Shown in pieces: positions 18,512-27,105 of a stretch of DNA of 64,000 bases (the first letter of the stretch is position 1; each line of letters begins with the position of its first letter). The DNA comes from CAIUPE01 sp037131735 (GTDB taxonomy: Bacteria; Pseudomonadota; Alphaproteobacteria; Rhizobiales; Beijerinckiaceae). The notes under the pieces are model-generated. The model was given only the letters and a program-made list of their open reading frames with translations. It did no database searches and was not told the origin of the DNA. The translations under genes were made by a program, and so were the position numbers. The stretch is taken from contig JBAXQM010000011.1 of the NCBI GenBank assembly GCA_037131735.1, positions 1 through 64,000 of the forward strand. Reading direction: 5' to 3'.

Positions 18512-20002
18512 ATGACTTTGTTCTTAGGTATTGATGCGGGTAATACTGGTGTTAAGGCTGTTTTATTTGATTCTAATGGAGTTGAGTTAGCACGTTCTGT
18601 CCGCGAAACCGGCAGTTCAAGTCCTGGTCCAGGTATGGTTGAACGCGACATTAATAGATTGCGGAGTGACTTGGTTGATTTAATAATTGAGATATTAGAC
18701 AAAAGCGGTAAAAGCGGAAAGGATATTGGCGGGATAGGTACTTCTGGTCATGGTAATGGATTGTATTTAATCAATAAGGATCATGAGCAAGTTATAGCAA
18801 TTCAGTCCATGGATACACGTGCATCGGGGATCGCTGCCGATTGGCATAACGACGGGACGGCTGATGCTGCATTTAAAATTGCCTATCAGCGGCCTTGGGC
18901 ATCGCAGACTCCAACTTTATTGTCATGGATGAAATACAATAAGCCGGAGTTGGTAGATTCTTCAGTTCACCTATTGATGTGCAAAGATGTGATCACGCTT
19001 GCGCTTACTGACGAAATTGTTGGCGATGTTACTGATATGGGAGGCGCAGGTCTTCTATCTTTACCAGAAAATTCCTACAGTGATGATTTGTTGGAAGTTT
19101 ATGGTCTTCGTAAATATTCTAATCTATTACCTAAACTTCTTTGGCCTACAGATATTGCAGGTGTGGTTACCGACGATTTTGCCGCTCGAACAGGATTATC
19201 GGCTGGTACACCCGTTGTTGCCGGTTTTTTTGATGTTATATCTAGTGCAGTCGGTGCAGGCGTAACAAAGTTAGGTCAAACATCTGTTATAATCGGAACG
19301 TGGAGTATTAATCAGGCTATTGTTGATAAGCCTGCTGCGGGCGTTTTCATGTCGTGTGGTATTCTTCCTGGCCTTTTCATGGCAATGGATAATTCTGCGA
19401 CATCGGCCACAAATTTGGAATGGGTAGCACATCATTTAATGGGTGGGTCTAAAGATGCGTTTATTGACGCCGATCGCATTTCATTTGAAGCCTCTTTAAC
19501 GCCCAGCTCGCCACTATACCATCCCTATCTTTATGGGGCGGCAGGGGATTCTAATGCGCGAGCGGGAATTTTTGGTTTAGCTGGTTGGCATTCGGCAGGC
19601 GATTTGATGCGAGCCGTTTTTGAAGGCGTTGCTTTCGCGCATGTTCAGCATATCGAAACTTTACGTTCAGCTGATATTCCAACGGAAGGAATAATTTTGT
19701 CGGGTGGCGGTTCGCGCAGCCCTGTCTGGCCGCAAATGCTAGCAGATATGCTTGGAAAAAGCGTTTCAGTGTCGAGTCAGCCGGAAGCTGGTGCGCTTGG
19801 TGCAGCTATGGCTGCAGCCGTTGGTACAGGTTTCTATCAAAGTCTTGATGAAGCTGTCACTTCAATGACAAAGGCGCCGAGGCTAGTTAGGCCTGCTATC
19901 TCGAATTATGCTCTTTATGAGAAGCGTTATAAGCTATGGCGAGCGGTTCAGAATAGTCTAACTACCCACTGGGAAACTCTCATGGAGTTGAGAGGTGAGT
20001 AA
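18512..20002 (+). CDS. FGGY-family carbohydrate kinase
   Basis: A 496-residue two-domain sugar kinase. The N-terminal phosphate motif LGIDAGNTGVKAVLF and the C-terminal ATP-binding motif ILSGGGSRSPVWPQMLADML are diagnostic. I chose ATG 18512 because family homology starts at MTLFLGIDAG; an upstream ATG at 18479 would add 11 unlikely residues. FGGY kinases phosphorylate sugars and polyols (xylulose, erythritol, glycerol, AI-2). Together with the GlpD-like dehydrogenase it suggests phosphorylation first, then oxidation. It overlaps the next gene by 8 bp. Confidence 0.9.
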   Translation: MTLFLGIDAGNTGVKAVLFDSNGVELARSVRETGSSSPGPGMVERDINRLRSDLVDLIIEILDKSGKSGKDIGGIGTSGHGNGLYLINKDHEQVIAIQSMDTRASGIAADWHNDGTADAAFKIAYQRPWASQTPTLLSWMKYNKPELVDSSVHLLMCKDVITLALTDEIVGDVTDMGGAGLLSLPENSYSDDLLEVYGLRKYSNLLPKLLWPTDIAGVVTDDFAARTGLSAGTPVVAGFFDVISSAVGAGVTKLGQTSVIIGTWSINQAIVDKPAAGVFMSCGILPGLFMAMDNSATSATNLEWVAHHLMGGSKDAFIDADRISFEASLTPSSPLYHPYLYGAAGDSNARAGIFGLAGWHSAGDLMRAVFEGVAFAHVQHIETLRSADIPTEGIILSGGGSRSPVWPQMLADMLGKSVSVSSQPEAGALGAAMAAAVGTGFYQSLDEAVTSMTKAPRLVRPAISNYALYEKRYKLWRAVQNSLTTHWETLMELRGE

Positions 20003-21599
20003 TAACATTGGCCAATTTGATTATATAATTATAGGAGCAGGTTCGGCGGGTTGCGTTCTTGCAAATAGGCTTTCTCAAGATCCACGCAATAATGTTCTTT
20101 TGCTTGAGGCGGGTGGTTCAGACAACTATCCTTGGATACATATTCCTGTTGGCTATCTATATTGTATTGGAAATCCAAGAACTGATTGGTTGTATCGGAC
20201 TGAAATTGAGAGGGGGCTGGGTGGCAGATCCATTCCATATCCGCGCGGCAAAGTTATCGGTGGTTGTTCGTCAATTAATGGAATGATTTATATGAGGGGT
20301 CAGGCTGCAGATTTTGATCGATGGTCACAGATGGGCTGCAAGGGTTGGTCATGGGCAGATGTTTTACCAATCTTCATACGCTCCGAAAAATATCATTCAA
20401 ATGTTAGCGGCCATGGTAACGATGGTGAAATGATCGTTGAGCGACAGAGATTACATTGGCCCATACTTGATGCTGTTCGTGAAGCCGCAGAAGAATTGGG
20501 CATTCCAAAAGTTGGTGATTTTAATCAAGGAAACAATGAAGGATCAGGGTATTTCGAAGTTACCCAAAAATCGGGTCTAAGATGGAGCTCAGCAAAGGCA
20601 TTTCTTTCTAGATCTGTTAAATCAAGAAAAAATTTATCGATATTTGAAAATTCTCAAATAACCAAGTTGCTATTAGATAAAGAACAAGCAACACATGTTG
20701 AATTTTATCAGAATGGACAAAAAAAGTATGCTAAAATTCGTGGTAGGGTAATTCTTTCAGCAGGCTCAATTGGCACGCCTCAAATTCTTATGCTCTCAGG
20801 AATTGGTCCTGGTTCCGACCTGGCAAATCTTGGACTTAATGTGAAACGCAATTTGCCGGGTGTTGGTAGAAATTTACAGGATCATCTTCAATTGCGTACA
20901 TCATTTAAAATATCTGGGGCAAAAACTTTAAATGATATTTCCGCAAGTTTCATTGGCAAGATTAAAATAGCGGCTGAGTATGCTATGTTTAGGTCTGGAC
21001 CTATGGCAATGGCACCATCTCAACTTGGAATTTTCACACGATCCGATAAAAGATATACTACACCAAATATCGAATTTCATGTTCAACCACTATCGTTAGA
21101 TGCATTTGGGCAGCCGCTTCACAAATACTCTGCTATAACCGTTTCGGTTTGTAACTTACGCCCTACAAGTTTGGGTACAGTAACTCTATCTTCGGCAGAT
21201 CCGCTGGTGGCACCTCGGATAGCGCCAAATTACCTCTCAACTAACGAAGATATTGAAGTTGCTATTAGTTCAATAAAGCTTGCCCGTAACTTAATGAAGA
21301 CAAGTCGAATGGCCAATTATTTGCCAGAGGAAGTAATACCTGGAGAAAAAATACAATCAGAGAATGATTTGATTGAAGCTGCAGGTAAAATTGGTACTAC
21401 TATTTTTCATCCCGTGGGTACAGCAAAAATGGGAACAGCCGATGATCCAATGGCAGTTGTTGATACATCACTTAAACTGAGGGGATTTGATAATATTTAT
21501 ATCGCTGATGCATCTATAATGCCGAATATTGTTTCAGGAAATACTCATGCCCCTGTGGTTATGATTGCAGAGCGCGCTGCTGACATTCTTAAACTTTAA
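19995..21599 (+). CDS. GMC-family oxidoreductase (choline dehydrogenase-like)
   Basis: A 534-residue flavoprotein. The FAD-binding start DYIIIGAGSAGCVLANRLS, GMC signature PRGKVIGGCSSINGMIYMRG and second signature around GSIGTPQILMLSGIGP are present, as are the C-terminal HPVGTAKMG and the catalytic-region SGNTHAPVVMIAERAAD. It starts at a GTG (19995) preceded by GAGAGG and overlaps the kinase stop. GMC enzymes oxidise primary or secondary alcohols. As last gene of the operon it may oxidise an alcohol form of the imported compound, a route parallel to the aldo/keto reductase (inference). Confidence 0.9.
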   Translation: MSNNIGQFDYIIIGAGSAGCVLANRLSQDPRNNVLLLEAGGSDNYPWIHIPVGYLYCIGNPRTDWLYRTEIERGLGGRSIPYPRGKVIGGCSSINGMIYMRGQAADFDRWSQMGCKGWSWADVLPIFIRSEKYHSNVSGHGNDGEMIVERQRLHWPILDAVREAAEELGIPKVGDFNQGNNEGSGYFEVTQKSGLRWSSAKAFLSRSVKSRKNLSIFENSQITKLLLDKEQATHVEFYQNGQKKYAKIRGRVILSAGSIGTPQILMLSGIGPGSDLANLGLNVKRNLPGVGRNLQDHLQLRTSFKISGAKTLNDISASFIGKIKIAAEYAMFRSGPMAMAPSQLGIFTRSDKRYTTPNIEFHVQPLSLDAFGQPLHKYSAITVSVCNLRPTSLGTVTLSSADPLVAPRIAPNYLSTNEDIEVAISSIKLARNLMKTSRMANYLPEEVIPGEKIQSENDLIEAAGKIGTTIFHPVGTAKMGTADDPMAVVDTSLKLRGFDNIYIADASIMPNIVSGNTHAPVVMIAERAADILKL

Positions 21600-22195
21600 T
21601 TCTCGGTATGTTCAAGTATTTGCACTCATAAAATCTTTAGTTATAGGTTAGGTTTTTTAACACTGAAATTGGTTGAGTGAGCAAAACCAAAGCCATCAAA
21701 TTATCAAATTGATTGAAAGTTTCTAGCAATTTTGGTTAATTTGCGAGATTTGTTTTTCGTCGACTTCCCGCAATTGATCTTACTTGATTTTCAATCGTAA
21801 ACCACGATGGTGGACTGAAGGAATAAAAAAAGGCAGATTAGATTCTTGCGCGGTTTAGGTCACGCAAACAGACTATTGAGAATTTATATCATACTGATAT
21901 ACTAAAGGATAATTCACGCGTTGAATTTCTTTTTAGTTATCTTTATCCAAAAAACGCTGTATAGACCGTAGCCTCCCTCCGCTACCACCGATATAGCGGC
22001 TTTTGTGCGGGCTGTTTGAAAAGTGCAAGGTTAAAGTTTTGAATGCGCGATAAAATCTAAGCTAACTTGACCGCTTTCGAATATTTAAGCTTCAAATTTG
22101 CATTTCGTTTAATATTAATTTTTCAATTTTGTATAATTTGATCAGATCTTAATCAATAACTATATCATTAATTCTACTGAATAGATCATAATAGG
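21600..22195. other. AT-rich spacer with dispersed repeat copy B
   Basis: Convergent spacer between the sugar operon and the monooxygenase gene. No gene is seen. It holds repeat copy B at 21945-22025. No classical intrinsic terminator stands out; the repeat hairpin with its flanking A- and T-tracts could serve as one for both converging operons (inference). Confidence 0.6.
21945..22025 (+). repeat. Dispersed ~82-bp hairpin repeat, copy B
   Basis: Same orientation as copies A and C. The hairpin core GTAGC-CTCCCTCC-GCTAC is identical to copy C, the outer stem is CGCTGTA/TATAGCG (one G-T pair), and the copy is one base shorter after the stem. It lies just past the end of the AT-rich sugar operon, so copies A and B bracket that operon as direct repeats. 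Confidence 0.8.
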
Positions 22196-23998
22196 CTAGC
22201 ATTTGTGATGCACGGTTCTCATCCCAAACACAGGAGTTGGGATGCATTCCATTCTAGCTTTGATTTGAATTGCTAAAAGTTGGGAGAAATGACGAGAGAG
22301 GTGAAGGTTCCCGCCATGAAACCAAAGACCCGTTTGTTGAGTTGGCTTCCACATATTACGTGGCTCACCCTCCCATGGACCAGGATCTTTCGCAAAACCA
22401 GATCCCAAGCCCCAACATTTACCTACTTTATCGGCCATTTCGTTGGATACGATTTTTGCAACCATACGATTCATCGATTGGTATCCCGTAGCTTGTACGA
22501 TAACATCTGCGCCTAATTCAGTTCCATCTGTAAGTTCAACCGAATTTGCTTTCACGTTTTTGATTTCAACGCCGCTTCGAATGGCGATGTGCCCATCGGC
22601 AATTAGATCGGATGCGCCTACGTCAATATAATATCCTGATCCAGAGCGCATTGCCTTCATCATTAAGCCCGATTCGTCTTCTCCGAAGTCAACGCGAAAG
22701 CCTACCCTTTCTAATCGTTTATAAAATGATGCATCACGCCTGCGCATTTCGTCATAAAGTGGTTTTTGAAATACGGGCATGATTTTAAGGGGTGTTGCAG
22801 CAAAAATCAGATCAGCTTTATCGGTAGATATACCGCTTTCAACCGCATTTTGCGAATATAGATTGTTAAAGGCAACGTCCATCAAAGTTTCTGATTTGAT
22901 GACTGTCGTTGGTGAGCGTTGAAGCATCGTTACCTTGGCTCCAAATTCATAGAGATCAGCAGCGATATCATGGGCAGAGCTGTTCGCTCCAATAATTATA
23001 CAGTGCTTACCCTCATAGGCCGCACCCGTTTTATAACTGCTTGAATGAAAATGCTGGCCAGAAAACGTTTCAATGCCCGGAAGAGAAATGATGTTCGGGG
23101 GACCATAAGCACCGGTTGCAAAGACGAGTTGCTTTGGCTTCAGAGTTACCGGTGTCCCATCGCGTAGAACATCCACATGCCACTCTGAATTATTCTCGTC
23201 ATAGCTTGCATGGATACATTCTGTCGAACCCCAATAATTCAGTTCCATGACTTTTGTGTACATTTCTAACCAGTCACCAAGCTTGTCCTTAGGAGTAAAG
23301 ATCGGCCAAGTGTCTGGAAAGGGTATGTAGGGCAAATGATCGTACCAAACGGGATCATGCAATACGAGCGATCGATAACGATTGCGCCAAGAATCGCCGG
23401 CTCTTGCATTTTTCTCAACGATAATTGTTGGGACGCCTAATTGTTTTATTCGTGCTCCAAGGGCAATGCCACCCTGGCCACCCCCTATAACCAGGCAATA
23501 AGGTTGAATTGAATAACCAAGGTTCTTCTCATATTCGAGCTTTTTCTCGAACCAGTTTTTGTCGCGTTTATATGCGCCATGAGTGGTACCTTTTGGGCGT
23601 CTATGACCTTTGGGTTCCTCAAAGCCTTTTAATTCTTCCGCAGTGGTAAGCAATGTCCAAGCTTTACCATCGATAATGCGAAGGATAGCTCGCCCGCGAG
23701 TTGTGGCGGTTTCAAACCGAAGCCAAGCTTCCGTTATGCCATCTGTCTCTGTAGGCTCTTCATCAATCAGCCACCCTTTTGGCTCGATTGAAGCGAGATT
23801 GGCTGAGAGCATGTTTTTGATTTCTTCATGCCCTTCGAGCGTCCGAATATTCCATGTAAATGCGACAAAATCGCGCCAGAAACAATCGTGTTTAAATAGT
23901 TCAATTGTGCTAGAGATATCACCTTCAGCGAGTGATTTATCGAATTTCGTGAGCCATGATTGGACGATTTGTCGTGCTTTGCTGGATGTATTGGTCAT
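22196..23998 (-). CDS. Flavin-containing monooxygenase with N-terminal NTF2-like domain
   Basis: This 600-residue protein has an N-terminal SnoaL/NTF2-like domain (residues about 1-130) and then a flavin monooxygenase: FAD motif LVIGGGQGGIALGARIKQLG, FMO fingerprint FSGQHFHSSSY, NADPH motif IIIGANSSAHDIA and the ATGY motif QATGYQSMNRM. Such enzymes insert oxygen at nitrogen, sulfur or carbonyl carbon. It starts at ATG 23998 after GGAGTG, 30 bp downstream of the RpiR-type regulator on the same strand, so both form an operon divergent from the NitT-type transporter. A first oxidative attack on the imported substrate is plausible (inference). Confidence 0.9.
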   Translation of the reverse strand: MTNTSSKARQIVQSWLTKFDKSLAEGDISSTIELFKHDCFWRDFVAFTWNIRTLEGHEEIKNMLSANLASIEPKGWLIDEEPTETDGITEAWLRFETATTRGRAILRIIDGKAWTLLTTAEELKGFEEPKGHRRPKGTTHGAYKRDKNWFEKKLEYEKNLGYSIQPYCLVIGGGQGGIALGARIKQLGVPTIIVEKNARAGDSWRNRYRSLVLHDPVWYDHLPYIPFPDTWPIFTPKDKLGDWLEMYTKVMELNYWGSTECIHASYDENNSEWHVDVLRDGTPVTLKPKQLVFATGAYGPPNIISLPGIETFSGQHFHSSSYKTGAAYEGKHCIIIGANSSAHDIAADLYEFGAKVTMLQRSPTTVIKSETLMDVAFNNLYSQNAVESGISTDKADLIFAATPLKIMPVFQKPLYDEMRRRDASFYKRLERVGFRVDFGEDESGLMMKAMRSGSGYYIDVGASDLIADGHIAIRSGVEIKNVKANSVELTDGTELGADVIVQATGYQSMNRMVAKIVSNEMADKVGKCWGLGSGFAKDPGPWEGEPRNMWKPTQQTGLWFHGGNLHLSRHFSQLLAIQIKARMECIPTPVFGMRTVHHKC

Positions 23999-24028
23999 CT
24001 TAGCACTCCGAAATTTTGATGTTAAACT

Positions 24029-24982
24029 TTACTCTTGTGGTTTTAAATTTCTCATTAGCGGTGAAGGATCCGAGCTTGGCGTTGGTATAGCGATACCAAT
24101 GCTCGCTAAAGTGTAACGAACGCGACGCAGCGCTTCACGCGAACGCGAACCCATTTCGGACGCAACGCCTGTTGCGATTGTGTCTATCACCGCCAAATGA
24201 CCATAGCGAGATGTTGTAGGAATGAGAGCATTCGCATCCTCGGGGATAATCATGGGAATTATGATTTCGGCGACGTTGGCAAGCGGTGTATTTGGCCGGG
24301 TCATGGCAATCGTCATTGCACCAAATGAGCGCGCAATTTCAACGGCTCCGACGACTGATTTAGAGCGACCGCTATTTGAAATCGCGAAAACGACGTCACT
24401 TGGATTCAGGGTAGCTGCGGACATTCTTTGTTGGTGGCCGTCAATATAGGCGCAGACGGGCATGCCGAGGCGGAAGAAGCGTAGTTTGGCGTCTTCGACC
24501 ACGGCGGCGGAGCCTCCGCCCTGTCCGTAAATATCGAGGCGGGAGCATGTGGAAATCGCCTTGATGGATTGCTGAATGGAGTTTGTGTCAAGCTGATCCA
24601 GGCAGTCGCGAATAGTATTTGCCGCGCGCATCATTACGGTTTGTGCCAATTGACCTATATCGTCATTGAAAACTCTATCCGAGCTCAAGTACACGGCTGC
24701 AACAGTGAGGGTTGTCGCAAGCAAGATCTTGAATTCCCCGAAAGAAGAACATCCGACAGAACGGCAAAAGCGGGTCACGCTTGGCTGGCTTACGCCTGCT
24801 TTACTTGCGAGTTCGGAAATCGTCATTCTCGTTGTTGCCTGATAATCGGTTGCGACGGCTTCAGCGACGCGGCGTTCAGCAGGCGATAAGCCGCCCTCTA
24901 TTCTTTGAATCCGAGACAAAAGGTCTATTGCAGGCGTCTGATCGCTAGCCAAATTCGGCATGATGGGTTTTTTTTTGTCCAT
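24029..24982 (-). CDS. MurR/RpiR-family regulator, HexR-like
   Basis: A 317-residue regulator with an N-terminal HTH_6 domain (LSPAERRVAEAVATDY, then SELASKAGVSQPSVTRFCRSVGC) and a C-terminal SIS sugar-phosphate domain (LDIYGQGGGSAAVVEDAKLRFF, ISNSGRSKSVV). Its layout and motif spacing closely follow HexR (RLGMPVCAY and DGHQQRMSA resemble HexR segments). A perfect TGTAATT-C-AATTACA palindrome, the type of site HexR binds, lies 30 bp upstream of its start. It probably controls itself, the monooxygenase and the divergent transporter operon. Confidence 0.92.
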   Translation of the reverse strand: MDKKKPIMPNLASDQTPAIDLLSRIQRIEGGLSPAERRVAEAVATDYQATTRMTISELASKAGVSQPSVTRFCRSVGCSSFGEFKILLATTLTVAAVYLSSDRVFNDDIGQLAQTVMMRAANTIRDCLDQLDTNSIQQSIKAISTCSRLDIYGQGGGSAAVVEDAKLRFFRLGMPVCAYIDGHQQRMSAATLNPSDVVFAISNSGRSKSVVGAVEIARSFGAMTIAMTRPNTPLANVAEIIIPMIIPEDANALIPTTSRYGHLAVIDTIATGVASEMGSRSREALRRVRYTLASIGIAIPTPSSDPSPLMRNLKPQE

Positions 24983-25012
24983 CGAAGAGCGGCTCCGACC
25001 GCTTATACTGTT

Positions 25013-25027
25013 TGTAATTCAATTACA
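25013..25027. promoter_or_regulatory. Perfect palindromic operator candidate for the RpiR/HexR-type regulator
   Basis: TGTAATTCAATTACA is a perfect inverted repeat of 7 bp around one central base. It matches the known HexR-type consensus (TGTAAT-n-ATTACA pattern). It lies in the 387-bp divergent region between the regulator and the NitT-type ABC operon, close to the regulator start. The remainder of the spacer up to 25369 is AT-rich and shows no gene. Confidence 0.65.
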
Positions 25028-25369
25028 CATTATTCTTAAAATTTGCAACTGAATTTAGGCGCGAAATTTTGCAGTGCGGCATGATTGAGAGCTGATTTTT
25101 TGAATAACTTTTCTGCAATATATTGATTTAATTGTATTTTTTTAATTATTAAATTTTTATCGTTCCGTGCTCTTTTCCTATTGCATGGATCTTGTTTCTG
25201 TAACATACTTTCACTCAAGGAAGGCGGAAAGACCTTCAATAAAACTCTGACGCGCTAGGATCAAACGAAAGAATAAGCAAGTCGGATTGGTTAATAGGGA
25301 GAGTTGTTTCGGCCAGACACTTGTATTGGGCTGGAACAGCGCGGTCTGTTTGATGAAAATGGAACGGTA

Positions 25370-26155
25370 ATGACCAAGATAAAAATGGCGATCGACTCTG
25401 CCACGAAGTTTTACGAAACGCGATCAGGTTCAGTCCACGCGCTTGACAAGGTTTCACTTGATGTTCGTGAGGGAGAATTCCTCTGCATTCTAGGTCCGTC
25501 GGGATGTGGCAAGTCTACACTTCTATGGTCGATGGCTGGACTGCATTCGCTAAGTGCCGGCGAGATTAAACTCGGATCAGAGACAATTAATCAGCCACAT
25601 CCGGAAATCGCCATGATCTTCCAGGACGCAAATCTCTTGCCATGGCGCAATCTTTCAAAAAATATTGCCCTGCCGTTCGAGTTGAAAAGTAAACAGCCTG
25701 ATCAGTCGCGGATTAATTCGCTGCTGGAGCGGGTGAATCTCAAGGGTTTCGAGAACAAGTTCCCACGTGAACTCTCGGGCGGGATGCAGCAACGCGCTTC
25801 GATTGTACGCAGTCTGGCGGTGGATCCCTCGGTCCTGCTGATGGATGAGCCGTTTGGCGCTCTTGATGCTTTTACCCGTGACGAGATGAACCTTCTAATT
25901 CAGGAAATCTGGATGGAAACACGAAAGACGATCGTGTTCGTCACACATTCGATTTCTGAAGCAATTTTTTTGGCGGATCGTGTTGTCGTTATGTCGGCCC
26001 GCCCTGGTCGGATTGCGTCGATATACGATATCGATATTCCCCGGCCTCGTCCGGTCGATATTCAAACGCGCCCCGATTTCATTGCGCGTGTTCTTGAAAT
26101 CAAGGGAAGTATAGATCACGGCCGCGGTGCAGCTGCAGGGCTAGCGATTACATGA
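25370..26155 (+). CDS. NitT/TauT-type ABC transporter ATP-binding protein
   Basis: A 261-residue ATPase. Walker A is LGPSGCGKST, the signature LSGGMQQRASI, Walker B VLLMDEPFGALD, and the switch histidine lies in FVTHSISEA, all typical of SsuB/TauB proteins. I chose ATG 25370 (after GGAACGG) because homology begins there. It heads a plus-strand operon of ten more genes. The transporter class imports nitrate, sulfonates, pyrimidine precursors and similar small organic compounds. Confidence 0.93.
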   Translation: MTKIKMAIDSATKFYETRSGSVHALDKVSLDVREGEFLCILGPSGCGKSTLLWSMAGLHSLSAGEIKLGSETINQPHPEIAMIFQDANLLPWRNLSKNIALPFELKSKQPDQSRINSLLERVNLKGFENKFPRELSGGMQQRASIVRSLAVDPSVLLMDEPFGALDAFTRDEMNLLIQEIWMETRKTIVFVTHSISEAIFLADRVVVMSARPGRIASIYDIDIPRPRPVDIQTRPDFIARVLEIKGSIDHGRGAAAGLAIT

Positions 26156-26180
26156 AACGTAATGACTGACGGAGAGGCAC

Positions 26181-27029
26181 TTGGACAAGGCGTTGGGTAA
26201 TAAAATTCCCGAATTCAATAAGAAGCAGGGGGAATCGGGTGGATCGGGTCTTGCAGGACTTTCCGCTTTTGGTTCTGGAGATCACCGATCGAAGCTTGAG
26301 ACCATTGTTATAGTTTTGGTCGCAGTTGTCATTATCGGTGGCACCGAGATATTGTTGAGGCTTTTCAATGTGCCACAGTACATCCTACCCAAACCGACAC
26401 AAATCGTCACCGCTTTGTTTACCGAATGGCATTTCCTCTGGCCTCATGTTGTAGTTACGCTTTATGAATTGCTGACAGGGTTTTTCATTGGCGGCTCAAT
26501 CGGTTTCATCCTTGCTGCCGTGATCACACAATTTCCGTTCGTGGAAAAAGTTGTCACGCCATATATCTTATTACTTGTCACAACGCCTATGCTGGCGTTG
26601 GTACCGTTACTAATTCTCCGCTTTGGCTTTGGCAGTGAACCACGAATAATTGCGGTTGCTCTCGCTAGCGGCCCGATGGTGATGATCAACGCGGCAACGG
26701 GTTTCCGGCGCGTTGATTTGGCTAAAATTGCGCTTGCGCGCTCATTCGGTGCCAGCACACTTCAGATATTTACGAAAATCAGAATCCCGATGGCCATGCC
26801 GATGATCATTGTCGGGTTGATGGTCGGTTCGATTTTTGGTCTTTTGACGGCGATTGGAGCCGAGATGGTAGGGGGTGCCGAGGGGCTTGGTAATCGTCTG
26901 ACCTATTATTCTGCACTTATCCGGATGCCTCAGTTTTTTGCGATTATTCTCATGCTCGCGACGATTGGCATCTCGATTTACATCTTCTTCTTCTGGTTCG
27001 GTAAAAAATGGGCCAGTTGGGAGGCATAA
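26181..27029 (+). CDS. NitT/TauT-type ABC transporter permease
   Basis: A 282-residue inner-membrane protein with six hydrophobic segments after a charged N-terminal tail of about 45 residues. The EAA loop RSFGASTLQIFTKIRIPMAMP identifies the BPD_transp_1 family. It starts at TTG 26181, preceded by GGAGAGG; an internal start would lose part of the conserved N-terminus. It partners the ATPase 25 bp upstream and the Tat-exported binding protein downstream. Confidence 0.92.
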   Translation: MDKALGNKIPEFNKKQGESGGSGLAGLSAFGSGDHRSKLETIVIVLVAVVIIGGTEILLRLFNVPQYILPKPTQIVTALFTEWHFLWPHVVVTLYELLTGFFIGGSIGFILAAVITQFPFVEKVVTPYILLLVTTPMLALVPLLILRFGFGSEPRIIAVALASGPMVMINAATGFRRVDLAKIALARSFGASTLQIFTKIRIPMAMPMIIVGLMVGSIFGLLTAIGAEMVGGAEGLGNRLTYYSALIRMPQFFAIILMLATIGISIYIFFFWFGKKWASWEA

Positions 27030-27105
27030 ATGTTCGTAAAGTGGGGGGACCCATCAAATTGTGCGGGCATTGAACTTATGATGGTTTTAACTCGAGGGGG
27101 AACAA

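Noticed and set aside
10393..21599. A plain AI-2 (lsr) uptake operon
   Set aside because: There is only one permease gene and no lsrG, and a GlpD-like dehydrogenase, aldo/keto reductase and GMC oxidase are present; shared families alone do not support AI-2.
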